DNA of 64,000 bases from Neorhizobium galegae (GCF_017877135.1 NZ_JAGIPH010000006.1:1-64000); one strand, 5' to 3'. Positions 41,925 through 51,285 are shown, counted from the stretch's first letter. A program made the numbers and translations. Notes: a model not told the origin generated them from the letters alone.

Positions 41925-44276
41925 ATGACGCAACCGCGTTGCCTGCCTTTCGCCTGCCGCGCCCTTGCGGCTGCCGCATTTTCGCTCCTCAGCCTGTCAG
42001 CGCCGGGTGTGCCCCGGGCGGCCGAGGCGGTGACGATCGTCGTCAATCCGGGCCAGAACCCGACCGATATCGATGCGGCGGTCAAAGCGGCGGGCGCCGG
42101 CGGCCGGCCCGTCGAGATCCGCCTTGCAGCCCCGACGTCTTCGGGCGTTCCGGCCGAGACGCCGGCAGCGGCAACCATCCCGACACAGCCACCCGCACCC
42201 GCTCCCCCCGCACCGACAGTCGCTGCCAGTGCGCCGGCGGGCCAGCCCTCCCCCGCCCCGTCGCAAGCAGCGCCCGCAGCCGCTTCGTCAGCCGCCCCCG
42301 CAGCCACCGTGCCCGCGCCTGCCGACGCCCGCCCGGCGCCGACCGTCACCATGACGGAAATGTGGGTGGTCTCCGATGTCTGGGAGGCGCTTGCCAAGGG
42401 CACGCAGATGTCGGCGCAGGGCGTTCTCGGCCTGCCGGCAGCCTTCCGCTCCAGCTGGGCAACGCTCGAGGCAGATCGTTATGGCCCGCGCGACGCACTG
42501 CTTTACGCGCTGTTTGCCGGCCTTTGCGGGTTTGCCGTTGCCGCAGCCGTGACGCTCGGCCTTGGACGCCTCATCCTGCCGCATGTCCCGGCGCAGCCCT
42601 TCTGGCGCGCGAGCGTGCGGCTGGCCATCGATGCCATCAGCATCTCGCTTTTCCTGTCCATTTCCCATGGCGTGCTACAGAAGGCCATGCCGCGCGGGCT
42701 GTTTTCCCATCAGGTGGCGCTTGCCATCGTCGCGACCTTCACCGGCATGCTGATCTATATGGCCGTGGCGCGCTTTGCCTTCAAACCGGCGCTTGCCGGG
42801 CGCTCACCGCTCATCAACATCAACCGGCCGAACTGGCATTTCGCCATGATGACGCTCTATGGCACGCTGAATGCTTTCATTGGCAATTCGGTGCGGCTCG
42901 CCGATGTGCGGATGCTGGCGCCGGAGGCCGCCGATAGCTGGCTGTTCCTCACCAGTTCGGTGCTGACGGTGGTCAAGCTCTGGTGGTTCATCGCCGGCAG
43001 GCGCGACATTGCCGAGGTGTTTGCCGGACGCGATGCAAGCCCGTTCAGGCGCGCGGTCGGCACGGCACTTGCCGATTTCTATATCGTTTCGGCCGTGCTG
43101 ATCTGGGTTGCCGGCCTTCTCGTCGCAGGCACGGCGCACAATGCCGCCTGGGCGCGCGCAGCCGGCACCACGCAATTCCTCATCATCATGATCCCCATCC
43201 TGGATCTCTCCATCGTGTCGCTGGTGACGGCAAGGGCACGCAGACGCGAGCAGAAATACGGCACGGGGCTTCCCTCCGTGCTACTGTGGAGCCTGCGCAC
43301 GCCGCTTGCCGGCGCCGTCTGGCTGACCGGCCTGCATCTCATCGTGGAGCTGTGGGAGCCGCTGATGATGGGCGCCACCACGCTCATCACCTCCTGGCTG
43401 GTCTGGCTCGAAAAGCTCAGCTTCTCGCTGATCGTCAGCTGGAGCCTCTGCAGCTTCCTCATCAAGTATTTCGAGGCAATTGCCCCGACCACCGCCGTCA
43501 TCCTGCCCGGAACGGAAGACGAGGCGCATGAGAAGGCGACAAGCCGGCTGACGACGGTGCTGCCCATCGTGCGCAACCTCATCCTCGGCGCCGTGATGGC
43601 GATTGCGGCACTGGTGGTGATTTCGTCTGCCGGCATCGATGTCGCCCCGCTTCTCGCCGGCTTCGGCGTGCTCGGCCTTGCCCTTTCCTTCGGCTCTCAG
43701 ACGCTGGTGAAGGATGTCGTTTCCGGCATCTTCTTCCTGGCCGAAGATGCCTTTCGCATCGGCGAATATATCGATTGCGGCAAGCTGATGGGAACGGTCG
43801 AACAGATCTCGCTGCGCTCGGTGCGTCTGCGCCACCACAACGGCCCGATCCATACCATCCCCTTCGGCCAGATCGCCTCCGTCACCAATTACAGCCGCGA
43901 CTGGGGCACGACGAAATTCGAGCTGCGCTTCGACCGCGATGCGGATCTCGAAACCATCCGCAAGACCGCCAAGAAGGTCGGCATCGGGCTTCTGGAACAT
44001 CCGGAATTCGGTGGCGATTTCCTCGTGCCGCTGAAGATGCAGGGCATCCAGACCGTCAACGAAACCTCCATGGTCATCCGCTTCAAGTTCACCGCACGGC
44101 CCGGAAAGCCGAGCCTCATCAAGCGCGAGGGCATGAAACGGCTGCTCGCCGCCTGCCGCGAGGCGGGCCTGCCGCTTGCCTCCAATGCGGTGGTGGTGCG
44201 CTCGGGCACCAGCACGGTCGCAGAAAGCGGCGCGGCCGCAACCGTCGTGCCGCTGCCGGTCAGCCAGGCTGGCTGA
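41925..44276 (+). CDS. MscS-family mechanosensitive channel with long N-terminal region
   Basis: 783-aa multi-pass inner-membrane protein. A signal-like start (RALAAAAFSLLSLSAPGVPRAAEA) and a proline/alanine-rich low-complexity stretch (~78-140) precede about ten hydrophobic segments. The MscS core is at ~560-740: LLAGFGVLGLALSFGSQTLVKDVVSGIFFL (pore helix TM3) and GEYIDCGKLMGTVEQISLRSVRLRHHNGPIHTIPFGQIASVTNYS. It should open on membrane tension to release osmolytes. ATG 41925 has no strong Shine-Dalgarno, so the start is less certain. The large extra N-terminal membrane region resembles DUF3772/MscK-type channels. Confidence 0.85.
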   Translation: MTQPRCLPFACRALAAAAFSLLSLSAPGVPRAAEAVTIVVNPGQNPTDIDAAVKAAGAGGRPVEIRLAAPTSSGVPAETPAAATIPTQPPAPAPPAPTVAASAPAGQPSPAPSQAAPAAASSAAPAATVPAPADARPAPTVTMTEMWVVSDVWEALAKGTQMSAQGVLGLPAAFRSSWATLEADRYGPRDALLYALFAGLCGFAVAAAVTLGLGRLILPHVPAQPFWRASVRLAIDAISISLFLSISHGVLQKAMPRGLFSHQVALAIVATFTGMLIYMAVARFAFKPALAGRSPLININRPNWHFAMMTLYGTLNAFIGNSVRLADVRMLAPEAADSWLFLTSSVLTVVKLWWFIAGRRDIAEVFAGRDASPFRRAVGTALADFYIVSAVLIWVAGLLVAGTAHNAAWARAAGTTQFLIIMIPILDLSIVSLVTARARRREQKYGTGLPSVLLWSLRTPLAGAVWLTGLHLIVELWEPLMMGATTLITSWLVWLEKLSFSLIVSWSLCSFLIKYFEAIAPTTAVILPGTEDEAHEKATSRLTTVLPIVRNLILGAVMAIAALVVISSAGIDVAPLLAGFGVLGLALSFGSQTLVKDVVSGIFFLAEDAFRIGEYIDCGKLMGTVEQISLRSVRLRHHNGPIHTIPFGQIASVTNYSRDWGTTKFELRFDRDADLETIRKTAKKVGIGLLEHPEFGGDFLVPLKMQGIQTVNETSMVIRFKFTARPGKPSLIKREGMKRLLAACREAGLPLASNAVVVRSGTSTVAESGAAATVVPLPVSQAG

Positions 44277-44389
44277 GTGCGCGACATTGCGTCGCTGTCT
44301 TCACCGGCAGGACATGGTGCTTGGAACCATAGGAGCTTCCCCGAGTTGCCGCAGGGTCGAAGACCCGCAGCAGCCAAGGGAGAGAAACC

Positions 44390-46675
44390 ATGTCCGACCA
44401 GAGCACCGTGGAATACAAGGGGCCGGCGGGCGGCTGGGGTTCGCTGCGCGGCATCACCCGCATTTTCGGCGATGAATGGCCGACGCCAGCCGTGCTCGAC
44501 ACGCTGGCGCACCAGAACAAGCCCGGTGGCTTCATGTGCACGTCCTGCGCCTGGACGAAGCCTGCCAACCCCAATGTGCTGGAATTTTGCGAGAACGGCG
44601 CCAAGGCCACCATCTGGGAACTGACCCACCGCCGCTGTACGCCGGCCTTTTTCGAAAAGCACACGGTGACGGAACTCAAAGGCTGGAGCGACCATGACCT
44701 CGAACATCAGGGCCGCCTCACCCATCCGATGCGGTTCGACCGGGCAAGCGACCGCTACGTGCCCTGCTCCTGGGACGAGGCCTTTTCGGCCATCGGCGCG
44801 GAACTGAAGGCGCTCGATCCCAAATCCGTCATTTTCTACGCCTCCGGGCGCGCCAGTCTCGAAACATCCTATCTCTATCAGCTGATGGCGCGGCTCTACG
44901 GCACCAACAACCTGCCCGACAGCTCCAACATGTGCCACGAGACGACCTCGGTGGCGCTGAAGACGGTGATCGGCGAGCCCGTCGGCACCTCCGTCTACGC
45001 CGATTTTTCCACCTGCGACGCGATCTTCTTCTTCGGCCAGAACACCGGCTCCAACAGCCCGCGCTTCCTCCACCCGCTGCAGGAGGCGGTGAAGCGTGGC
45101 TGTCGCATCGTCACCTTCAATCCCGTCCGCGAACGCGGGCTGGAGGCGATGATCAACCCGCAAAGCCCGACCGAAATGCTGACCGGCCACGAGACGCCGA
45201 TCTCCTGCCAGTATCTGCAGGTAAGAGCCGGCGGCGATATCGCAGCCCTGATGGGCCTCTGCAAGCATGTGCTCCAAAAGCACGAGGAGGCGCAGCGAGA
45301 GGGTCGCAGCGTTCTCGACCTCGATTTCATCGAGCGCCACACATCCGGCTTCGATGCCTTTCTCGATACGGTGCGCGCCACCAGCTGGGAGGCAATCGAA
45401 GAGAATTCCGGTCTCACCCGGCAGGCGCTTCAGGCGGCGGGCCAAGTCTATGTCGAAGCCGAGCGCGTCATCGGCGTTTACGGCATGGGGCTGACGCAGC
45501 AGGTGCACGGATTCGACAATATCGCCATGTTCGTCAACCTCCTGCTGATGAAGGGCAATATCGGGCGCGATGGCACCGGCATCTCGCCGGTGCGCGGCCA
45601 TTCCAATGTGCAGGGCCAGCGCACCGTCGGCATTTCCGAAAAGCCGGAGCTGGTGCCGATGGACCGGCTGGCCGAGCTTTTCGGTTTCGAGCCGCCGATG
45701 GACAAGGGCATGAACACTGTCGAAGCCTGCGAGGGCATGCTGGAAGGAACCGTGAAAGGCTTCATCGGCCTAGGCGGCAATTTTTTGCGCGCGGTGCCAG
45801 ATACAAATGTGATGGAAGCGGCGTGGACGAATATGCGCCTCACCGTCCAGATTGCCACGAAGCTTAACCGCAGCCATCTCGTCAATGGCGAGGTGGCCTA
45901 TCTGCTGCCCTGCCTTGGCCGCTCCGAAGAAGACGCCCAAGCAACCGGTCCGCAGACGGTGACGATGGAGGACACGTTTTCCTGCATCCACGGCTCGATT
46001 GGACGGCGCAAGCCGGCAAGCCCCGATCTTCTGTCGGAACTGGCCATCGTTGCCGGCATCGCCAAGGCAACCCTCTCCCCCAATCCCAAGGTCACATGGG
46101 ACGCATGGGTCGGCGATTACGGGCTGGTGCGCGACCTCATCGAACAGACCTATCCGGACCAGTTTCACGATTTCAACGGCCGCATGTTCACCCCCGGCGG
46201 CTTTTACCGGGGCAACAGCGCGCGCGAACGCATCTGGAAAACCAAGAGCGGACGGGCCGAGTTCTCCGTCCCGCCGGCACTCTCGGCCGCAGGCTTTGAC
46301 GATGCGCCGGGGCGCTTCCGGCTGATCACGCTGCGCAGCAACGACCAGTTCAACACCACGATCTATGGCTATAGCGACCGCCTGCGCGGCATCGAGGGCA
46401 CGCGCGATGTGCTCCTCATCAACCCGGACGACATGGCCCGCGCCGGGCTTTCCGAAGGGCAGGTCGTCGGCCTTTCCTCGGATGCCGAAGACGGCAAGAA
46501 CCGCTTCGTCGGCGGGCTGAAGGTGACCCCCTTCGACCTGCCGGACGGCTGTCTCGGCGGCTATTATCCGGAGCTGAACGTGCTGGTGCCGCTCTCCCAC
46601 CACGATATCCAGTCGAAGACACCGGCGTCCAAAGCCGTGCCGGTGCGCATCGTCCCCGGCCCTGAGGCCGGCTGA
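44390..46675 (+). CDS. FdhF/YdeP-family molybdopterin oxidoreductase
   Basis: 761 aa (E. coli YdeP is 759). N-terminal region has CTSCAWTKPANPNVLEFCENGAK, a cysteine cluster for an Fe-S centre; the molybdopterin-binding domains follow (YASGRASLETSYLYQLMARLYGTNNLPDSSNMCHETT, GMGLTQQVHGFDNIAMFVNLLLMKGNIGRDGTGISPVRGHSNVQGQ). The C-terminal molydop-binding domain ends with a YGYSDRLRGIEGTRDV region. The reaction of this family is not established; YdeP is linked to acid resistance. AGGGAGAG precedes ATG 44390. No fdhD or cofactor genes adjoin it. Confidence 0.88.
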   Translation: MSDQSTVEYKGPAGGWGSLRGITRIFGDEWPTPAVLDTLAHQNKPGGFMCTSCAWTKPANPNVLEFCENGAKATIWELTHRRCTPAFFEKHTVTELKGWSDHDLEHQGRLTHPMRFDRASDRYVPCSWDEAFSAIGAELKALDPKSVIFYASGRASLETSYLYQLMARLYGTNNLPDSSNMCHETTSVALKTVIGEPVGTSVYADFSTCDAIFFFGQNTGSNSPRFLHPLQEAVKRGCRIVTFNPVRERGLEAMINPQSPTEMLTGHETPISCQYLQVRAGGDIAALMGLCKHVLQKHEEAQREGRSVLDLDFIERHTSGFDAFLDTVRATSWEAIEENSGLTRQALQAAGQVYVEAERVIGVYGMGLTQQVHGFDNIAMFVNLLLMKGNIGRDGTGISPVRGHSNVQGQRTVGISEKPELVPMDRLAELFGFEPPMDKGMNTVEACEGMLEGTVKGFIGLGGNFLRAVPDTNVMEAAWTNMRLTVQIATKLNRSHLVNGEVAYLLPCLGRSEEDAQATGPQTVTMEDTFSCIHGSIGRRKPASPDLLSELAIVAGIAKATLSPNPKVTWDAWVGDYGLVRDLIEQTYPDQFHDFNGRMFTPGGFYRGNSARERIWKTKSGRAEFSVPPALSAAGFDDAPGRFRLITLRSNDQFNTTIYGYSDRLRGIEGTRDVLLINPDDMARAGLSEGQVVGLSSDAEDGKNRFVGGLKVTPFDLPDGCLGGYYPELNVLVPLSHHDIQSKTPASKAVPVRIVPGPEAG

Positions 46676-46681
46676 CCGGGC

Positions 46682-46698
46682 GGCCGGATTCTCCGGCC
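46682..46698. terminator. Hairpin between YdeP-like and flagellin genes (convergent)
   Basis: GGCCGGA-TTC-TCCGGCC, a perfect 7-pair stem within the 43-base gap between convergent genes. No T-run, but position and symmetry favour a bidirectional terminator. Confidence 0.5.
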
Positions 46699-46718
46699 CC
46701 TCGCCCTACGCTTATTGG

Positions 46719-48407
46719 CTACTGAAACAGCTTGAGCAGGTTCTGCGTGCTGCTATTGGCAATCGAGAGCGCCTGGATGCCAAGCTGCTGGCGGGTCTGT
46801 TCGGCCTTCAGCCGGGCAGATGCTTCGTCGAGATCGGCATCCACGAGCAGGCCAACGCCGGTATCCAGGGTTTCGACCAGCCCCTTAGCAAATTCCGTCT
46901 GCAGGGAAAGCCGGTTCTCTGTGGCGCCGAGATTGCTGGCGGCATCCGTCATCCGTTGCAGCATGAAGTCGACGCCTTCGAGGTAATGGGCGATATCGGC
47001 CTTCGGCGTGGTGATGTCGACTTCGGCCAGATCGAAATCGAGCGCGTAGCCGAGATTGTCGCGTACATTGCCGAGATAGACATGGGCGGCGCGATTGCCG
47101 GCATCGGGAAACACGGTCTGGTCAGCGCCGAACTGTATGAAATTGCCGGTGGCGCTCGCAAAGAGGTCCGTGCCGGATGCGGCATAATTGATGACGGTTG
47201 CGAGATCTGCGGCCGTTGAGACCGTGCCATTGGTGATGCCCAGCGCCGTATTCACCATATCGCGGTCGATGGTAACGGTGCTGACTGCATGCGGGCCGAT
47301 TGCCACATCGAAGGAGATGGAGGCGGTGCGGTGGACCTGGAAGGCGCCGGAAAACGACAGGGAACCCGACGGATACATATTATCATGGTCGAGGCCGGCC
47401 GGGTTCTCGAGCCCAAGCGCCGTGTTGCCCGGAAGCGTCGAGGAAAAGTTGGAGAGAAAGATGCTCGATCCCGGCTCGCCCGACGTCTCCTTGCTGCCGA
47501 TTTCGATGCCGTTTACCCCATGCGACCAGTTCGAATAGGCGGTCGCCGGAATGCTATTGGCCTGGAAATAGGTTTCGAGAACCCGCCGGTAATCCTCCGC
47601 CGTCTGGATCGTGCCCGTGGTGGTGCCAAGAGCTGCATCGACATCGGCCTTGGTCAGGGTCACCGTTGCCGTTACGCCCGGCGAATGGGTGCCGGAATCC
47701 ACCGTGATGTCGAAACTGATCGAATCGGTTGGCGAGAGTGTCGCGGGGCCGGTGAAGTTATGGTCCTCGTGGCCGTTATGGGCAAAGCTGTTGATCGAGA
47801 CGTCGCGGAAACCGCCGATGTCGCCCAGCGCCCACGGTTCCTTCTGCAGAATGCCGCCGCCGCCGGTGTTGAGCAGGCTGGTCTTTCCTAGATCGACCGC
47901 CATGGTGGAGATCTCGACGCTGCCGCCGGTGCGGGCAAACGAGGCCACGAGTTCGGTCTTCAGGTTCTGCGTGGTGTCGAGGAGATTGTCCGTGTAGGTC
48001 GTCTTCAACCAGTTCTGGCCGTTGAAGCTGGCAGAGGCGGCAATGCTTTCGATCTGGCCGTTCAGCTGGTCGAGCTCCTTTTGCACCTTTCGGCGATCGA
48101 CACCCGGTTCGCTTGCCGCCACCAGCTTTGCCTTGAACTCGTCGAGCACGGAAATAGCCGAATCAAGCCCGGCATAGGCTACCCCAACGGTGGCCGAACC
48201 CAGGTTCAGCGCATCGCCGACGGCCGAGATCGCCTGACTATCCGAGCGCATGGTCGTGGCGATCGACCAGTAGGCGGCATTGTCGGCGGCGTCGGCAATC
48301 CGCAATCCGGAGGCGACCTCCCCTTGCGTCTGGCTGAGCTGCGCATTGACGGCGCGCAGCGTCTGCAGCGCGGAAATCGCGCCGGTATTGGTCAGGATGG
48401 ATGTCAC
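46719..48407 (-). CDS. Large flagellin with duplicated central domain
   Basis: 562 aa, well above the ~300-430 aa usual for rhizobial flagellins. Conserved D0/D1 ends are present: N-terminal SILTNTGAISALQTLRAVN, SGLRIADAADNAAYWSIATTMRSD, and C-terminal ATENRLSLQTEFAKGLVETLDTGVG ... ADLDEASARLKAEQTRQQLGIQALSIANSS. The surface-exposed centre has two related units (~229-275 and ~363-405), each SISFD...TVT...ALG-T-GT--TA-D. GTG start at 48407 with GAGG 5 bases upstream. It has its own promoter and a CtrA-type box but no flagellar neighbours, so it is an orphan flagellin on this replicon. Confidence 0.88.
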   Translation of the reverse strand: MTSILTNTGAISALQTLRAVNAQLSQTQGEVASGLRIADAADNAAYWSIATTMRSDSQAISAVGDALNLGSATVGVAYAGLDSAISVLDEFKAKLVAASEPGVDRRKVQKELDQLNGQIESIAASASFNGQNWLKTTYTDNLLDTTQNLKTELVASFARTGGSVEISTMAVDLGKTSLLNTGGGGILQKEPWALGDIGGFRDVSINSFAHNGHEDHNFTGPATLSPTDSISFDITVDSGTHSPGVTATVTLTKADVDAALGTTTGTIQTAEDYRRVLETYFQANSIPATAYSNWSHGVNGIEIGSKETSGEPGSSIFLSNFSSTLPGNTALGLENPAGLDHDNMYPSGSLSFSGAFQVHRTASISFDVAIGPHAVSTVTIDRDMVNTALGITNGTVSTAADLATVINYAASGTDLFASATGNFIQFGADQTVFPDAGNRAAHVYLGNVRDNLGYALDFDLAEVDITTPKADIAHYLEGVDFMLQRMTDAASNLGATENRLSLQTEFAKGLVETLDTGVGLLVDADLDEASARLKAEQTRQQLGIQALSIANSSTQNLLKLFQ

Positions 48408-48434
48408 GGAAACCTCGGCAGAAGGCCCCGCAGA

Positions 48435-48462
48435 ATCATATGGGGGCGATGTGTCTTGACAA
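48435..48462 (-). promoter_or_regulatory. Flagellin promoter (sigma-70-like)
   Basis: Minus strand TTGTCA (48462-48457), 16-base spacer, TATGAT (48440-48435), about 30 bases before the GTG start. Hexamers are close to consensus. Confidence 0.55.
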
Positions 48463-48483
48463 TCGCAACTTGCAAAATCGTGG

Positions 48484-48498
48484 TTAACCGGAGATTAA
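48484..48498. promoter_or_regulatory. CtrA-type box TTAA-N7-TTAA upstream of flagellin
   Basis: TTAA (48484-48487), seven bases, TTAA (48495-48498), flanked to give GGTTAA...TTAACC. This matches the CtrA recognition sequence and lies about 22 bases upstream of the -35, a position fit for activation. Confidence 0.55.
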
Positions 48499-48554
48499 CC
48501 CGACATGACGAGATGTCACATTCGTACCGGAACGTGTCACGCGGGTCTGAATGG

Positions 48555-49055
48555 CTAGAGCCAGGAAGCGGCGGTCTTCGGCAGGCGGCCGTCGGGATCG
48601 ATGACGGACAGCGTCGGGGCGCCGGGCCAGTTCCAGCGCCAGAGCGCCACGCAACTGCCGCCCGGCGACATGAAGGACGGATAGATCACGCCATGGAAGC
48701 CGACCGCCCTCAGCCGCGCCTGCGTGGCATGGGTTTCCGGCAACAGCCCGGCATCGAGATCGGCCCGCCATTCGCAGCTGTGGATGGCTGGGGATATGCC
48801 AAGCGCGGCACACTGCGCCGCATCCGTGAGGTCTGCCAGCCGCGCACCGGACAGCGTCAGCTGCGCAATCAGCGCCGGGTGCTGCACGAACCCCTGATTA
48901 TATTCCGCCCAGGCAGTAGAAAGCTCGCGCGCGGCGTAAATCGTCGGCTGACCGACGGGGTTCCAGCGCCCGCCGAACCGGGCAGCGCCCTCGCCTGAAA
49001 GCGGCGCGTGCGCCCATTGCGGCACATAGGCCCGCCATAAAATCATGTCAGGCAT
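48555..49055 (-). CDS. RES-domain toxin (NAD+-depleting type)
   Basis: 166 aa from ATG 49055, which overlaps the antitoxin stop by 8 bases; ATG 49046 (MILWRAYV) is an alternative. The RES fold shows the eponymous residues in ARFGGRWNPVGQPTIYAARELSTAWAEY and the Ser in YPSFMSPGGSCVALW. RES toxins act as NAD+ phosphorylases or glycohydrolases in the cytoplasm and are held inactive by the Xre/MbcA-type partner encoded upstream. The gene is 147 bases from the flagellin promoter region. Function follows from the family; the active state is untested. Confidence 0.88.
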   Translation of the reverse strand: MPDMILWRAYVPQWAHAPLSGEGAARFGGRWNPVGQPTIYAARELSTAWAEYNQGFVQHPALIAQLTLSGARLADLTDAAQCAALGISPAIHSCEWRADLDAGLLPETHATQARLRAVGFHGVIYPSFMSPGGSCVALWRWNWPGAPTLSVIDPDGRLPKTAASWL

Positions 49056-49419
49056 AGACGCCGGACCGGACCGCTTCGAGATACTGGAGAACTTTTTCCG
49101 CCTTACCTTCGCAGACGAGATCATATGCCGTCTTGCCGGCCCAGCCGGGGATCGGCTGATGCTTGAACCAGATCGCTGCGCGCTGCTCGTCGCCGGCCAT
49201 CTCGGCCACCATGGCGAGGATCCGCACGACGGGGCTCAACGCCTGATCCACCTTGCGCTGGCCGGCCTTGGCCGACAGCGTGTTGCGGGCAACCCCGATC
49301 ATGCGGGCAAGCTCCACCTGCGTCAGGCCGAGAAGCTCCGACACCCGACGCGGCGACAGGAAGGGCGATTGCGGATCGCCAAAGGACATGGCAGCCTTTT
49401 CGAACATCAGCGCAGACAA
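49048..49419 (-). CDS. Xre/MbcA/ParS-type antitoxin (DUF2384)
   Basis: About 123 aa from TTG 49419, chosen because AGGAG lies 7 bases upstream; GTG 49437 and ATG 49407 are alternatives. An Xre-like helix-turn-helix (SPRRVSELLGLTQVELARMIGVARNTLSA) is followed by the toxin-binding DUF2384 domain, ending FKHQPIPGWAGKTAYDLV and EKVLQYLEAVRSGVYA. It probably neutralises the RES toxin by blocking its pocket and represses the operon. First gene of the pair; the promoter should lie in 49420-49597. Confidence 0.87.
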   Translation of the reverse strand: MSALMFEKAAMSFGDPQSPFLSPRRVSELLGLTQVELARMIGVARNTLSAKAGQRKVDQALSPVVRILAMVAEMAGDEQRAAIWFKHQPIPGWAGKTAYDLVCEGKAEKVLQYLEAVRSGVYA

Positions 49420-49597
49420 GGCACATCTCCTGGGCACAATTTGATCTAACAGTGCTCAAGATAGGCGCATCATCGGCGCAATGCAAGCAGCGCCCGTAAC
49501 CGGCCCAATGAGGCACAGCCCTCCGCCCAGACCGGATTTTGAAGACAGCAATCGGCGAACAGGCGGGCGCGGAGGCGAAGCGGGTGTGACGACCCGA

Positions 49598-50761
49598 TCA
49601 GCGCGCGGCAATCGCTCCGCCGGAACGCCCGCCCGACCAGCGATGCCATTCCTCCTCGCTGCCATGGAAGACATTGAGGTCGATCTTGCCCGAGACGCCC
49701 TGCGACAGGCCGGAGCCGGAATACTGCCAGAACAGCCAGCGGCGGCCCGGATAGACCTTTGACGGATGCTGCGCGACTGCCCGCAGCCAGAAGGGATAGT
49801 CCTGGAAGGCGCCGCGCAGGTTGTCGGCATAGAAGTCGGGGGCGGTGTAGATGACCGGGCGCTTGCCATAATGGCGCTCCAGGAGATCCATGAAGACCTG
49901 CATCTTCTCGCGCACCTTTTCCGGCGACAGGCGGCGCTTGCAGCTGGAATCGCCATTATATTCCACGTCGATGACCGGCGGCAGGGCGTTCGGATCGCGC
50001 GGCACGTTGCGGATGAACCAGGCGGCCTGTTCGCTGGCGACCCGGCACCAGTAGAAGAAGTGATAGGCGCCGCGCTTGATGCCGGCGGCATCGGCGCCGC
50101 GCCAGTTCTGCCTGAACATCGGGTCGAGATGGTCGCCGCCGTCGGTTGCCTTGATATAGACGAAGTTGGCGCCCTGCGACCTGAGCTTCGCCCAGTCGAT
50201 ATCGCCCTGCCAGCGCGAGACATCGACGCCGTGGACGGCGTGGTTGCGCGGCGACACGCGGCCGAAATTGATCGGCTTGGCATCGCCGAAACGGTGGCGA
50301 TAGATGCGCGAGCGGGCACCAGACGGCTCCCGCAGGGCCGGGGCAATCACCGGCCGCTCCATCGGAAGCGGCGCGCCGGCCGCAAAGGCCACCTCTTCCA
50401 GCTGCTGCGGCCGGCCGTTGTCGCCGGCCCAGGCCAGGGCGTCGGGATGCGGGGCGTCCGGTTGGGCGGCCCGGGGAGGAGCAACGGCGGGACGGGCGGC
50501 GCCGATATCGGCCATCGGCTGGTCGACGACGTAGGGCCGGTCGGCCGGCACGGCCGCCGGCGGGCGCTGCGCGCGGGCCGTCTTCGCCATGGCGCGAGGC
50601 GCTTCATTGCTGCCAAGGGAAGCCGGCGGCACGGGCGCCAGAATGGCGCCGGTGGTTTCCTGGGAGGGCGCGATCGACAGCACGTCTTCCGTCGTGCTGG
50701 ATCGGCAGCCGGCAATTGCCAGGCTCGCGAGGAGGATCGTCGATAGGGCAGAAATACGCAT
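49598..50761 (-). CDS. GH25 lysozyme-like lipoprotein
   Basis: 387 aa from ATG 50761 (longer frame to 50860 lacks signals). A lipoprotein signal peptide ends at the lipobox LAIAGC (Cys ~ residue 18). A ~150-residue proline/alanine-rich linker leads to a C-terminal GH25 muramidase domain: HAVHGVDVSRWQGDIDWAKL, FVYIKATDGGDHLDPMF, KRGAYHFFYW, and the catalytic Asp/Glu in PPVIDVEYNG. A terminal WLFWQYSGSG is typical of GH25. It is probably anchored in the membrane facing the periplasm and cuts peptidoglycan. Monocistronic by spacing. Confidence 0.9.
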   Translation of the reverse strand: MRISALSTILLASLAIAGCRSSTTEDVLSIAPSQETTGAILAPVPPASLGSNEAPRAMAKTARAQRPPAAVPADRPYVVDQPMADIGAARPAVAPPRAAQPDAPHPDALAWAGDNGRPQQLEEVAFAAGAPLPMERPVIAPALREPSGARSRIYRHRFGDAKPINFGRVSPRNHAVHGVDVSRWQGDIDWAKLRSQGANFVYIKATDGGDHLDPMFRQNWRGADAAGIKRGAYHFFYWCRVASEQAAWFIRNVPRDPNALPPVIDVEYNGDSSCKRRLSPEKVREKMQVFMDLLERHYGKRPVIYTAPDFYADNLRGAFQDYPFWLRAVAQHPSKVYPGRRWLFWQYSGSGLSQGVSGKIDLNVFHGSEEEWHRWSGGRSGGAIAAR

Positions 50762-51039
50762 GAAACCGGATACTCTGTACACGAACGGGCCGGACGAGGC
50801 ACCGCCATGGGTCCCCGCATTTATCGCTAACAGAGTTTTACCGGCAAAAGCTGAATGCAATCTTTACAGGGCATCGAAGGCCCGGTTCGCGTGCATGCGC
50901 TCACCGGAATGTGTCCGGAAGTTTATCGCCGGGAAATCAGGCATGGCGCTCGGGCATCTTGCCTCCCCGAAATCCGCCGTGAACCAATTCGCCCTAGCCG
51001 CGTTGTGGGTCCTCTGTTGGAACAAAAGGGGGAATTCCC

Positions 51040-51198
51040 GTGGACGTCATCCGTATTCTCTTCGCCATCCTGCTGCCGCCCGTCGGCGTCTTCCTGCAGG
51101 TGGGTCTCGGCCTGCATTTCTGGCTGAACATCCTCTTGACGCTCTGCGGCTATATCCCCGGCATCATCCATGCCATCTGGGTGATCGTGCGGAAGTAA
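51040..51198 (+). CDS. YqaE/Pmp3-family small membrane protein
   Basis: 52-aa hydrophobic peptide with GTG start at 51040; AGGGGG lies 8 bases upstream. Two membrane segments: IRILFAILLPPVGVFLQVGL and the second, NILLTLCGYIPGIIHAIWVI, matching the UPF0057/Pmp3 family associated with membrane potential and stress. It was too short to stand out among longer overlapping frames. No operon partner. Confidence 0.85.
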   Translation: MDVIRILFAILLPPVGVFLQVGLGLHFWLNILLTLCGYIPGIIHAIWVIVRK

Positions 51199-51285
51199 CG
51201 GGCCCGGCCCGGTCGTCGATCAAGCCGAGTTGAGTTTGCCTCACGCCAATTCACCCTACAGTGCTTGCCGCCGGGTGTTTGCCGG

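Noticed and set aside
43889-45601. 570-codon minus-strand frame across the MscS and YdeP-like genes
   Set aside because: It overlaps two recognised plus-strand genes and shows no domain.
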